Source: Cruorifilaria tuberocauda (lineage: Eukaryota > Nematoda > Chromadorea > Rhabditida > Onchocercidae). Taken from it: a stretch of 48,028 nucleotides of DNA. Under the pieces are notes generated by a model. That model had not been told where the DNA came from, made no database searches, and was given only the letters and a program-made list of their open reading frames with translations. This document shows, in pieces, positions 1 to 13,100 of this stretch; positions within the stretch are counted from its first letter, which is position 1; every line of letters begins with the position of its first letter. The position numbers and the translations under genes were made by a program. The stretch is taken from NCBI GenBank assembly GCA_013365365.1, contig JABVXU010000418.1, positions 1 to 48,028 on the forward strand, in the 5' to 3' direction.

Positions 1-319
1 TTTGCGAGAACTTGAACTTTCAAATTGCGCGAAACAAAGGAAACTAAGAGTTCATTTATATAAGTCCCTCTTTTTAATCATAGTCACTTGTTTCACTTAC
101 GGAAGCAAACATGAAAAAACCCAACTTGATGCGAGACATAAATTGAAAATCAATACTACTAATAGTTAATATACAGGGCATAATAGAATCATGCGACTTT
201 GAAAGGTACTCTCTGAATGCAATCATTTCCCACTCTGCCTTTCTTTCCATTTTTTTACTGATTAAACTAACTTGTTAAGAAAACTCTTTAAAAGATCAAG
301 CTCTTAGAATAATGTTTAC
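1..319 (-). other. Intron 2 of rpl-31, running off the left edge
   Basis: AT-rich sequence following the exon 2 donor. No L31 C-terminal coding sequence was found on the minus strand here. No other feature seen. Confidence 0.6.
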
Positions 320-864
320 CTCACGCCTTTAGACCACAAAAATTCATTCAGACGTATATGAACACGTACATCCTTTGTACCCATCTGTTCTTCTGCGAAT
401 TTCCGTATTGCTTTGATGGCCTGAGGAGCACGCTTTTTGAAACCACTGCAATCGATGATATTTAAATCTAGCAAATTTGACTACGTTAAATGCATTTCGC
501 AGAAGAAAATTAACCAGTACATTATCCAAAAGATTCAACTGAACTTACCGCTGGAACTCACTATGGAACCTGAACTAGTAATAGCCTAACCAAAGAAAAT
601 AGCGTATTAGTTTTATTTCAAGATTCTGAGGGAGAATAAGTATGTACAGTCAACAAACAGGAACAAGATTACATGTAGAATAGAGAGAACACACATAGTT
701 GCTTCTCCACGAACATTCATTTATGCATCATTGTAATGTAAAAAACAAGCTTACACGCCATGCAATCGCCGATGTAAATTAACGGTATATTCACGTGTTA
801 CTACTTCGCTCATTGCACTTCTAGGTTTCCTTTCCTTTTTCTGTCCTTTTTTTGAAGGTGCCAT
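320..864 (-). CDS. rpl-31: 60S ribosomal protein L31 (partial, first two exons)
   Basis: This is a structural protein of the large cytosolic ribosomal subunit. Reading the minus strand, exon 1 (864-755) starts [20 protein letters not shown] and continues [17 protein letters not shown]. Exon 2 (445-320) gives [20 protein letters not shown] followed by [21 protein letters not shown]. Both match the eukaryotic L31 core, including the conserved VVTREYT and GFKKRAP signatures. The junction is phase 2 with GTAAGC donor and TTGCAG acceptor (minus strand), and exon 2 ends at a GTAAAC donor at 319. The conserved C-terminal third (the NVPYRIRVRLSR-type segment) is not found in bases 1-319, so the last exon lies left of the window. 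The start is the only ATG before the conserved N-terminus. Identification is secure; the gene is incomplete only because of the window edge. Confidence 0.95.
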
Positions 865-3482
865 TATTAGATGTCTTAAAATAATGGTGAAGAAATGATT
901 AATTCATTCATCGCACGAACAAGCAAAGCATAATCTTGCTATTTATGCAACAAGTATTGAAATGATAAAAATTCAATTAATACAAAGATAAACCCAAACG
1001 TCCCCTTCTCTTCAAGCGTAAGTCGTACATCTCACGGTATCTACTTTCCTTATCAGCCTAACCGATTTTTTCGCGGCCCGTAAAAAATTAAAGAGGAGTT
1101 ATGCGAACCTAAGTTCCATCATCACTAATTTCTACGTCGTTGCAAAATATTATGGAAATACTTATTTGCTCATTGGAGCGGTTTTTCAGCTTGAGAGAGT
1201 TTTGAGGGTAGATGATCATAGCATTCACATTTGTTCGAATTAATTTATTTGTTGATATGCAGTGGTGCAGAAATGCTTATTCAAAATAGCACCTTGTTAT
1301 TGTTTGCTGGAATAATTCTTATTACATTCAAATTCATTCAATTTTCTAAGAGAGAGAGAGTGAGAGGGTATCAATAGTCACGGCAATATCTAATTATTGA
1401 TTTCCAATTCAATTAGATAAAATCGTCAAAAATAATTATCAAAATCTTGCAAATGCATCAAAGAGCGAAATAAAAAACTTGATCTGTATTAAAAATAAAT
1501 GATTGCTAAGGGTAAGTTTAGGCAATTTTGAATAGAGATAACTAAGAATCTCCAAAATTTAAATAATCAAAAAGAATGCAATCACATTCCAGTCGGTAAC
1601 CAATAATAAGTTATGAAAAAGTATGTTATATCAAATGAAAGTAAATAAATGAATAAGAGAAACTTTGCCAAATATAAATAAACGAATTTTTTATTTGTAA
1701 AATATATTGTAGGAATAAAAATTATTCTGGGCGCAACTTTATAAATAAATAATAACAATTCTGTAATTATTAATACGGACTTAAGTATCTATTAAAATTC
1801 AACTGCAAAGAAAAAAAGTAAATACATACATCAATGACAATTGAAAATGAGATTAACGTCAAAATTTAATATTTGATTAAATTGAAAATCAAAAACAAGA
1901 CGTATCAAAATAAAAAGCTAGTAATGAAGTTTCTGAAAAGAAAAACATGGTAGTCTGCAGAAAAAAATTAACGAAAACTCACAATAGAAGTATAGAAATC
2001 AAATAAAATTGTAATATAATTAACGAATAAAGCAATTTCTTCAGCTCAGGAATTAAAAATTTCAAGTATTATAAAGAAAAATGTGAAATGACTACCATGC
2101 TTTCTGACGGATAAATTAGTTTAGATTTGAAGTGCCACAATTTTTATTTGCTTTCTTCATCACTTATTTAATTAATGCAATAATAAATTTAAAATGCATT
2201 GCATTAGACTTGGTTCGCGAAAAATATATTAAGTTTTGATTTCATCGCACAATTTTCTTCTAGCTTGATAAATTTGATAAATTGATAATTTGAAAATTGA
2301 TAGTCTCTTTCGAGCTGAAAGTACGTCTAGGGGTCTCATTAATGTCAGATCATAACGATATGTAATAGTGATCATATCACATGTTGAGCTGAAAAAGAAT
2401 TTTGAATGTTATATGGATTGCAATGGAAAGTTTAAAATCGGCTCAGCTTTGTGATTTATAGTTATCAAGTGGAAGCTATCAATTCCTTTTTATGATCAAG
2501 TTTTGATAACTTTATGATAAGAGATGATAGAATGGAAAATTATGTCAAAATTACAGGCTTTTATTTTCGTTAAACTTACTTTGCCCATTTCTTCTAAAAG
2601 TTATTGATGTTTCAATCAGTCTTAATTAAAATATTATTCCTTTCAATGTTTCTCCAACAGAAAGATACGCTTTCAAACTATCGTCAATTAATTCGATAAA
2701 AAACAAAATAAAAATGAATTAATTAAATTAATGTTTTTTTTTAAATTAATATTAAGGATTTATAACAAATCCACTTTATTGGGTGAAATGGAAAAAATAA
2801 ATATTTGTGGCAGGTGAAGTAACGTGTAATTCGGCAGTTTAAGAGAAAAGAATTGCAGAGAAATAATTGATGAATCTGCGACAAGCATTTAGTAGCGAAA
2901 AAATACATTGACCTTGACGAACTGCAAGATATTTTAACCTTTTGGATGACGATTAATTTAAATTTCAGATTTTAATTTATTTGTCGAACAAATAGGAGCG
3001 GAAATGTGAACGTTTTTCTAAAGGTTATGTCATTTATCCATCATTACACCTACATTTTTTTCTTTTTTTAACTTTAAATTTATTTCATTTCCTGTCATAA
3101 ATTTGTTTTCTTCTTATATTCTTTCCTCCAAAATCAATTAATAAACGGCATGAAACCTTCCATCTTCATCTTAGGTGCGAAATTAACTGCTTTCCATTCC
3201 TTTCCATCTCCGCAATTAGCTAAATCAATAATCTTGATGATGTATTTGAGTTGATTTGATATTTCTTGTTTCTAATTTTAAATTAAATTTAATTCGTGCG
3301 AGCGCAATATTGCCAAATACTTGATATTTCATGGAGTTCGACATGAAATGTGAAGTTTCCTGTTGATTGACAGAAACTACTACTGTCAGGTATCGCCACC
3401 AGGTACCTTTTACCTTCTTCTATCTCTAATGATGCATGAGTTCAAAACCTACGGAAAGAACATCAGCTTTTTCACTCAACGC

Positions 3483-3532
3483 ATGCGTATACGCCCGTGC
3501 ATGCGTGCATGAATGTGTGTGTGTACGTGCCA
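3483..3532. repeat. Alternating purine-pyrimidine tract (TG/CG/CA rich)
   Basis: A run of GCATGCGTATACG, GTGCATGCGTGCATG and TGTGTGTGTACGTG segments with nearly strict purine-pyrimidine alternation, unlike the AT-rich surroundings. This composition can favour left-handed DNA; no function is implied. Confidence 0.6.
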
Positions 3533-3766
3533 GCGCACCATTTCAGTGTTTTTATAACCAGTTCATTCTCGCTACACGTTATTGATGCTAATTATTTTAT
3601 TTACCAATAGCTAAAAGAAAACGATACTTGGAAGGTAAATGCTGAACTTTTGAGTTTAAGTATGTTACTCAGCAAATGGTTACTCGCGATGGCTTCAATT
3701 GGTAGACAACTATGACAATAATTCATTTTAATTTCAAATGCGTGATTATTTTCTATAGTTGAAAAG

Positions 3767-3858
3767 TATTGAAATAAGTACTTGGATTTATATAAAGACC
3801 AGGAAAAGTTTATCAAATGTAATTATTGAAATAAGTACTTGGATTTATATAAAGACCA
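3767..3858 (+). repeat. 35 bp perfect direct repeat, two copies
   Basis: Bases 3767-3801 and 3824-3858 are identical, separated by 22 bp. The unit contains AAGTACTTGG and TTTATATAAAGACC. This is a local duplication of non-coding DNA. Confidence 0.85.
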
Positions 3859-4563
3859 TCCATTTCTTTTCTTTTTAATCCAGAAATTAATGAAAATATC
3901 AAAAGTAGAAAAATTCATTCTTACAAATTTAATTATTTTACTTGTGTAATATTATAGCTAACGTGAAACTAAAAAATATTGCAAACACAAACAATGAATG
4001 AATGCATTGGTTCAATCAAAATTATACTAAGAATGAAATTAAGGCAAATCAGGTTTTTAATTACATCATTCGAAGTTTGTTTATAAGTGTGTAGAATTAA
4101 AAACTGCTGAAATGAGTGCTGAAATCAGATGAATAGTTTTTTACTCTCAAATTCAAATTCTATCCAAGACATCCATTAAATTATATTTTATCACTGATCA
4201 TAATCACCTCCTCAGTTTTTTCCTATCCCGCACAAAATTCATCAAATTATATGCGCAAATCCGTAACTTTATAATTCACTGCCAACTTTTATTGTTAATA
4301 AAATTGAAGTACATTAGAAGTAAAATACGTGTATTTACGTCATTCAGTAGTGTCAAGAATAAGTGGTAGAGAAGGTGAATTAAATGACAAATGTCAATCT
4401 TTTTCGGACGAAATTCGTCGCAAATAAGTGAAGTAAAACATAGATCAATTAAAATGATTCTTACGTTTGGAAGAGAACTGAAATGAGAAGAGATTTTGTC
4501 AAGATGAGAAAAAGGAGAGGAAATTATTGTGCGAGCAAGAGTTCACGACCTCTCTCAGTAATA

Positions 4564-4607
4564 CTTCTCTCTCTTTTTCTCTCTCCCTCTCTCTCTCTTT
4601 CTGTCCC
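4564..4607. repeat. CT/GA microsatellite
   Basis: Interrupted CT dinucleotide run on the plus strand. The open frames seen across it on both strands are low-complexity artefacts. Confidence 0.8.
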
Positions 4608-7174
4608 AGTAAAGCAAACAAGTTGTTGAGGTGCGTGCGTGCATATGTAATGATACTCAGTGATTGCTTGGCTATGCGTATGGTCATGATTGAGGGCCAT
4701 CCCTGTTCAATACTTGGGAGGTATTTGAAGTGGACATGGGACAACTGATCTCAGTTGGTCATTATCATTTCACTTGTATTTTCAGTCAATCACTTACTGC
4801 TGTTTACTTCTCCCTTCCACACTTGTTTGCATTCTAACACTCAAAATCAAGTTTCTATCATTCCTTCTCATTTCTCTCTAATTTTTCCTCATTTGTATTC
4901 CTAATTCGTCTGTATTTCACTAAAATACTGCTGATGATAGTTATAATTCATCAAGCAAATTGATTTTTGAATAAACGGTTTCTGTATAGCTGTTATAGCT
5001 TTAAATTCCTTTAAAAGTAACTGCTATAGCTTTCAATTCCTTTCCGGCAATATATATGAGCAAATATATTTTTTTACTCATAAGGTTTCTTAAAATAAGC
5101 TCACCTTTTTCATGCAGAATTTAAAGGAAATATTGAGCAGTTAAATTATTATTTTAAAAAGCTTGAAGAAGTCATAAATACGAAATGCCTTCAAAATTAC
5201 AAAGAGTATTTCAGATTTTTAATTAATAAAAGTTTGCTTAATATTTCACCATATGATTAATACACCATTATCAACAATTAGCAGATTTTTATTTGAAACA
5301 TTAAAAAAGCATCACTAAAATTCTATTTGAAATAGTTCTGCTTCACTATTGTTAATAATTTATATTTCTTTCTTTTTTCTTCTCTTACTTTTGCTTACTT
5401 TTGCATTCGAAATTCTTTTACTTCTTACTGATGTTATGCTAATTTGCTAAACTTTCGGTATCTATGCCTAAAAATTTCCTTTAATCAATTTTATTTTCAT
5501 AATGACCTCGGCGCACTTGACTTCACATCTCTTTTCATCATCCTCAAGCCTCGAAAGCTCAAGTTTATAGTATTTTCAGTACAATTTTCTCTATTTTCTC
5601 ATCTTGATTTACCGATCGTTTTCATCAATTTTAATCTGATAAATACACCATTATAACTGTGACTTTAGCGCCAAGTTTTACTTTATTCTTATTCACTTCA
5701 GAAAATTACCTATGAGTAACTACTGACATTATTTCGAAAAGAGTTATTGACTGTGAACATCAGATTTCTAAGTGTATTGGAAATTTACTGGATTCATGCT
5801 ATTCATTTATCTTATGTTAAAAATAGTTAAATACTAAATTTAGAAAGATCTTGATAGATGACAAATGAAACTTTCACAAAGTTTACTGTCACATGCAAAA
5901 GAATACATAACTAATATTAAATAAATTTATTACTTATGTATTCCTTTGAGAGATTTTCAAAAATTTATATGCGATACCATAAAATAGAATGAGATGTCTC
6001 TTGCCGTCTTCATTCTTTGCCAATGTTTTCTTTATCCTCAAAATAATCTTCTGAATTCGATTGTTAACATCTAATGGATATTTCATCCATTGTTATGTCA
6101 CCATATATATATTTTTTTTGTTCTGGAAGGCAATATGATAGCCAACAAATCAGTTTAAATTGAAATACTTATGATATTTCTGCAACTGATACTAAACTAA
6201 TGTCTTCTGCTTTTTTATCAGTATATTTTCAATATCATGTCTGAGATCAATAACTCTTTCATGACTATTTCTTTTTATAATTTATCCATTCATAGATTAA
6301 ATAATCATTAAAAAAATATACATCATTGACTTAATTACTTTTTCATAAGGTTTGTCTTTCTTATTTAAGTACCAAAATTATTTTTCGAATATTAGTAGTT
6401 GAACAGTAAGGTAGATGTGATAAGTTTAATTTTATATGGTACTATTAGAGAGCCGATTCTGATATTTAAAGCTTTTTACCGATTCATATGAGCTTATAAG
6501 ATATCAAAAATGCAATCAGTTGCAAGTGAAATGTGGAAATTAATTTTTCACCCTATGATGATATCTGATAAAATTATATTTCCTTATTATGACTATTTAT
6601 TCTTTCGAGAAATCATATGGTTATGAATAACTATTGGTGAATACTTTAAATTTTTTGAATTGAGCATTAATCAAATTTTCATATCTTTTAATTACAATGG
6701 AAAATCAGTTTTCCTTCCGAAAGACTGAAGATATTGTCAGCAATGATATTAATATCTTATTTCCATATCTTAGCATAATATAATTTTAACAATAGATTAT
6801 TGCATATTAAACTGTACGAAAAAATAGCTACCATTTTTTACCTCTAATTTAAAAAATGTTGCAATTCGATCGCATTAAGCATGATTAGCTTCTTTATCTT
6901 CGATCTAAATAAATCCAGCAAATTGAATTTAGAATGTCATGAGAAGTAATCTTCGTGTAAAGTGAATAAAAAAATGAATCAAGGTTGCCCGAAACAAGCT
7001 GGATGTATTTGAAATTTCAATGTTAGAATATAAATTATAAATATTTAGATTTGCAAAAAGATGACATGAAACGTCATCGAAATGATCTTTCCTTTTCGTT
7101 CACTTATGTCTTTCAGCGTAAAACGCATAAACTGCATGGGAGAGGCATTGATTTCATAGTATTATTTGCTAAGA

Positions 7175-7182
7175 ATTCTCAG
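7175..7182 (+). promoter_or_regulatory. Possible trans-splice acceptor for the PDZ gene
   Basis: AATTCTCAG ends at 7182, 11 bases before the ATG at 7194, with an in-frame TAA at 7188-7190 between them. That arrangement suits a spliced-leader acceptor and argues that 7194 is the true start rather than an internal exon edge. Confidence 0.4.
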
Positions 7183-7193
7183 CAAAGTAAGGG

Positions 7194-10100
7194 ATGACGA
7201 ACAGTCGAATACGAACAATTGTGCTATACCGCGGGAATGTGGATACGTCGGAATCAACGTGCTTGCATCAGCAACCATCGAGACACCCGCTGGGTTTCAG
7301 TATCGTAGGTGGCATTGACTCACCGCGTGGTCCCATGGGAATCTTCGTGAAAACCGTCTTTGCCGATGGATTAGCTGCAAAAAGTGGCCTTATCTGTAAA
7401 GGTAACGAAAACAGATGAAAAGTAGGATCGAATGAAAATGGAAGCGTTAAATTCTTCTTTAGTTATTAAATACTTTCGAAATTGTCAAGAACTACTCTTT
7501 TTCCAAAAAGAAAATTGCATCTTTTCGTTGCTCAGTTTGATAGATTTTTGTTAAATCTGATGGTAGGCACATATCCAACCGAACTTCTACACCTATTCAT
7601 TATCTTTTAGCAGTCTTCAAGACTATGGACAAAATTGATTTTAGGTATTTCTTCACATTAGGTAATATTTGTTAATCTCAATTGCGATTTTCTTCATTTT
7701 TCTAGCATCGATCATTTAAAAATTTCATTAAATTTCGGAGAAAAATCATAATTCTGAGCAGCATCTTTTCTTTGATTAAAAAATGCCGAGTTTTAATCTC
7801 AATTAATTTCATTAAAATAAAAACATGCGCTTGGATATGAATCAATTGATGATTGAGAGAGTAAAAAGATCCTAAAAATGATTTTTAAATTTATATCTCC
7901 AAACAATTCTACTTCTTTTTTTCTTACGTCCTAAAAACGTGATGTGTAAGTTAATCCAATAATTTCAAATGGAACTAATTAGTGGTGGATAATTAGTTTT
8001 TTTCTGAATATTTCGCGTTCTAGGTGATGAAATTTTGAGTGTTAATGGAGTGGAGCTGAATGGAAAGACACATGCAGAAGCCTTGCAAATATTCAAAAGA
8101 AGTGCAAAAATTGACGTAACCCTTTGCATCCGTCGAAACATTCCCAATTCGTCGAAACAGAACAGAATTTCCGATTACACTCAAACAGTTTTCACTAATC
8201 AAAAATTGCCGTAATGAATTTTGCTAATTTTGTCAATAATTAAATACATTAAGAATTACAGATCATGAAGACTTTGATTTATTGACCTTTTTGAAATTTG
8301 TTTTTTAATGCTATGCTATAAGAAGACTAGAAATTGATCTTGAGAGGAATTGAAGTGAACAGTAAGGAGCAACGACTATTGTCAGTCATCGATTATTGTA
8401 TTTTATTTAATTACAAAAAAATTCAATTTAACTTAAAATTTTAATATTAGTAATTTTATTTCTTTGCTTAACTTGTATTAAGCTCAACAGAAGTAATTTT
8501 TCTTGCTTTCACTAAAAAATATGAATTTTTGTAAAAAAGACGAGAATAATCTTTGATCGGTAAAAAGGGCTTTTTGCCATTTCGCTCCTAAGTCATGCTT
8601 CATATATTCGTTTTTAATTCTTTATATCAATTCAATCAATAACTTCATTCTTTTTCTAAAAGATTGTGACTAATACATCATTCAAATTCACACTTTACTC
8701 AAGATAGCAAAAAGCTCGCGAACATATAAGCTTTACTTTGAATTTTTACTTATAATTTTAATAATAGCATACTTGAAAATATAAATATATTTCATATTTC
8801 TATTTCACTAATTATTTATGTATTTTTCATTATTTATTAATCTTTTATTTAACATTTTAAGTTATTACCTATCAAATTAAGAATATTTACCTTATATTTA
8901 TTGAATAATTACAGACGAAATGGTTTAAAGATTTTTCAGGAAAACTAGTGATAAATGCGGAGGTATAAAGAAATGCATTGCCCATGCAAGCACAGCAAGA
9001 ACATCAAGAAATGCTGCATGCCTGAAATGCCGGACCTTGATTCGAAATCAACAACGGAAAATGTGTGGTTTTCCTCATGCTGTGAGTGGACATTCGGTTA
9101 TTTTTACTTCCTGTTTCTAGCTTTACATGTTAATAAAATCATTGATAATCGATAAACCTAAAAATATAAATTTATTCTTAACTAAAAAATATATTTCTAA
9201 AATAAAATGTTTCAATCACATTTTTCTCATCGGAAATATATCTTCCAGATAAGTTATCCATCAAAGTTATCTTTCTTTCAATTTCTACCGGTAGTGATAT
9301 GTTACAATTCTCGAGAATGTCAATAAATCTGTCCATCTGTTGGTCGGAGCTTCTTTGAAAAAGAAAAAAACTTCCGATAACTTAAATTAGCCATTTTATC
9401 GGAGAAGGGAAGAAACTAAAGAACCTGAGAAAGCATTAATTTGCATTTTGGTGTCACGAAGTGCAATGTGGCACTGCAGTCCCAACCACAGCGTCATATC
9501 CGTTCCCCCGCAAACGTCGCTTATCATTTTTGGAATGGTTCTTCCTTTTCCTTCAGCAACAATCATTCCTTTTGTTTTTTCTCCATTTTTCATAATTATA
9601 AAATCAAGTTTAAAGCGGTCAGCGATCCAAAAATTAAATTCTCAAAAAATGATGGACATGCGGAGATGGACAGGAATGCAATCACCCTACTTGAAGCACT
9701 AACTTCGAACAATATCGTTCACTGATAAGACAAGATAGCTTTCTTTTTGGCTTATAAAGCTTTTAAACTTAAGTGACAGAAAGCCAAGAAGTTAAGGAAA
9801 TGTTTTATAAATGAAATGATTACCCCCTTGTTTGTAATCAGTTAAAAATAAGTTTTCGAGTATTGCTGATTCGAGATTTTAGGAAACATGAAAAAATCGT
9901 TTACCATTTTATTATTATTTCTATTAAATCACCTTTATCTGATCTTTCGTTAATTTCCTTACTGATACGTGCTTTTGAGATTTGCTAATTAGAAAAAGAT
10001 TAGTTTCTAAATTTTGCAAATTTTATCGAAAATTACACTTTAATATTTTTATTATAAATTATCCATATTGCACTGAGAATGCTATCATAAGTAATGGAAC

Positions 10101-13100
10101 TTTTAGCTTATCGAAGAGAAATTCAGTGCTTAGTTGCTTTTTATTCCGCCGAGGTCAAATAGCAACACAATGACCCATCAATTATTCATATGCAAAAATT
10201 GTATTAGTCATCGTTCACATTCAATCTCACAGTTGCTCGAAAAGAAAAGATCAATCATTCCTAGCTAATATAAGAGACGGCCCATATACAAGAGCATTTA
10301 TTTCTCTTCGTTTCTGTTGCTAATATTTTTATCGCAGATTTGTGAAATTTTAATTTTCATAAGCTTGTAAAGAATGAAATGAGAAAGTCAAGAATTATCG
10401 TGTCATGTGTGAAAACTGGTGTAATTGAGCTCAAATTGATAAAGATTTTGTTCGATTAATCTTTAGAGGTGAATTGAAGGAAATGGCACTTCAGAATGCT
10501 TTCTAAGTTATGCAAAGAGCGCCGTACTTACATTCCTGCCTTTCCTTCTAATTTCTTCTTTTTTGTCTCCATTGTTAACGGTCGCCTTTCTCTTTACTTG
10601 CTTGACAGAAAAATATCTTGCTGATATCAATGGAATAGTTAAAGTAAAAAAAATGGTTCAAACTTTTGTATTGATTCGTTTTTATTAAATACAAGATCTG
10701 ATTGATCTTGAAATTGTAGCCTAGTATTTTAACGATAAAATTTCATGAAATCCATTGGAATAGAAATTTCTAAAGATAGCATAAAACATTACAATTTGAA
10801 GCGAATTCCATTCATTCGTTGACTGACTTTTTAGCAATTATTGTCAACTGACCTTTTGATGACTTTTCTCAGCAACTACCATATCCTTTTTATTTGATAT
10901 TGAGAGAAAGGTGTACTCGAGTGTTTATTTTAACAATTAACGATGCCTATATGTCATTCCTTTTTTAATTAAAAGTAAAGTTATTAATATATTTGCAAGG
11001 TGTTTGATGTAAGAATTTCAAGTGTTGAGGAATTTCAGTTTCAGTTTTTGAGGATAATAAATGGATAGGTTGTCCGTAAAAATTTCCATATTGCCTTTGT
11101 TCGATATGGCCTTCAAAAATTATGTGTCGTTTGGTACGTTTTGGCTTCAAAAAGTGACGTCTTCTCTGCCACGCTATACAAAACTTTCGTTTGTTATTGA
11201 TATGAATTCTTTTTCCACTTTTAGAATTCTCGAAATTGTTGAAAAGAATGGAAGTAATAATTTAACTTTTTGAATTTTTCAGAAAAGAAATTATCCTTTT
11301 TTGATTTGTATTACAATTTTAAAGAACTTACATCACTGGCAATGTATTTTTCACTTATAAAATTATATGCGCGCAAAAGACAATTGAAAGCAAATTTCGC
11401 TTTAGACACAAACGTGTCAATTTACATTGAATAAACTTATCGGAATCAATTACATCTTGTTTACTGCATTGTTTCAGAAGCATCACTATTGCAATTGTTC
11501 TCGCATCGAAAATGCACTAGTCGTTATGAAGTTTCGAAATTTTGTTATCAGGAAATTGTCGAATTATCTTTGATTATTTTGGCTTGTATTGCAGTGATAA
11601 TTTAGAATTAGAATATTGAAATTAACTAGGACTACACGTTCGTAAAGACGTAAACGTGCACGTTTATGACAATGAAGAAAAGTATCTGGTGCTTTTAACA
11701 GCATATTCAATGCATTTGGGTATGAAAGGGAAAAGACCGCAGGGATATACAAGAATGTGAATTCTTTATAAATTGCACGATGACAGAAAAGTAACACGCG
11801 GAACACGCCGTGATTGGAGAACAACACGTGATTGTGCACGGTTAAGACTATAACATTTGTCGCCACTGTCATCCGCTGAAAATATCGGTCGTCCCAATTT
11901 TCACATTTATAGCCTGGTTCAATTACCTCATTCTTTGGCTTAATTTCTTGTTAACTCATTCTCTTCATTTTAGACACAAAAAGTTCATCGCTTTCAAATT
12001 GGTACCACATTTCACTTAAATGTGAAATAGGTCGTAGCACATCAATTGATGTCATTCTTCTCTGATGATATTTCTTCATGCTAAATTTTAGAATTGAAAT
12101 ATTTTAAGATTAGGTTTCACACGTATTTTTTACACGTGTATTTAATATAGTTTCAAACTTATCGTCCTTCCTTTTCCTTTTTGATACAGTTTTCAAGTGT
12201 TTCTTCATCTTTCACGTAAATGGCAGTTAATTTCATTTTATGATCAATAGTTTTTGTGATAACCATCTTTGAACAAAAATAATTAACTAATAATTAGTTG
12301 TTAAAAACTATTGAAATGACCGGTATTAGCGAACAATATTGGAGACAATTGCTGCAGTTTCATCCTGTTGCATTCACGTGTCGTTCTCCAATCACTGTGA
12401 GTTCCGCGTGTTGCTTCTTCGTCGTCATAAAGGACTCATATTCTTATATATCCTTGGTTTTTTCTGTTCGATATCCGATTGCACTGAGTATGCTTGGCTT
12501 CCTGAAAAGCGTTGGACATTCTTCTTCACTCTGGTGTGTGCACTGCACGTTCTCATGAACGTCTCAGTTCTAGAAAATCAGAGATTCGATCATTGAATGT
12601 TTCGTTGTTCGCCATATAATACTCATACATATGCAAATTATAGAATGCTTTTGTAAGAACAAAGCGTGTATTCGGCGACATTAAGCCTGAGCTGATGCAT
12701 AAACAAATCATTCTTCGACGATCAGCGCCATCGGAACGTCTCGGTCTTGGAATTGCCATTGAGAGCGATGATAATGATAACAAGTAAAAATTTTGCATTT
12801 GTTTTTTTCTGCGATAGTTCATATTTTCATTAAGGAAATATAAATCCGATTATTCTTGTGCTTGTATCTGTTCTTCACTTTTTTCCACGCGGTTCAACCT
12901 TAACGCAACTATATTTGAGTAGTGAAAGTTATTTGAGTTCGTTCTTGAAAGTTTATTACTTCTGACTCGTTTTTATATGCATTAATTCAGGTAAGAATTC
13001 CATTCACACGCTAGAAATGCGGAGACTACAAATTAACGTTTCATTACTAATATTTGACACATTATTTTGCTGCCTTATTTATTTTATTAATATAATTATT

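Larger units (their letters stand above)
865..7193. other. Long gene-poor intergenic stretch
   Basis: Over 6 kb separate the rpl-31 start from the first PDZ exon. Every frame is broken by frequent stops, and no protein family, tRNA B-box or rRNA was recognised. It holds GA/CT microsatellites (around 1351 and 4564-4607), an alternating purine-pyrimidine tract (3483-3532), a 35 bp perfect direct repeat (3767 and 3824) and an imperfect 23 bp repeat (4990 and 5021). It presumably contains the rpl-31 promoter and upstream regulatory DNA, or 5' non-coding exons, of the PDZ gene; neither is visible directly. Confidence 0.5.

Noticed and set aside
344..538. Minus-strand frame of 64 codons across rpl-31 exon 2
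   Set aside because: It is a different reading frame of the real L31 exon (320-445) extended into the intron.
4499..4748. Overlapping open frames on both strands near 4.5-4.7 kb
   Set aside because: Both are largely translations of the CT/GA microsatellite and show no family signal.
11564..11872. 102-codon minus-strand frame as a real gene
   Set aside because: It lies in an arm of the inverted repeat within an intron, has no recognised domain, and is better treated as repeat-derived.
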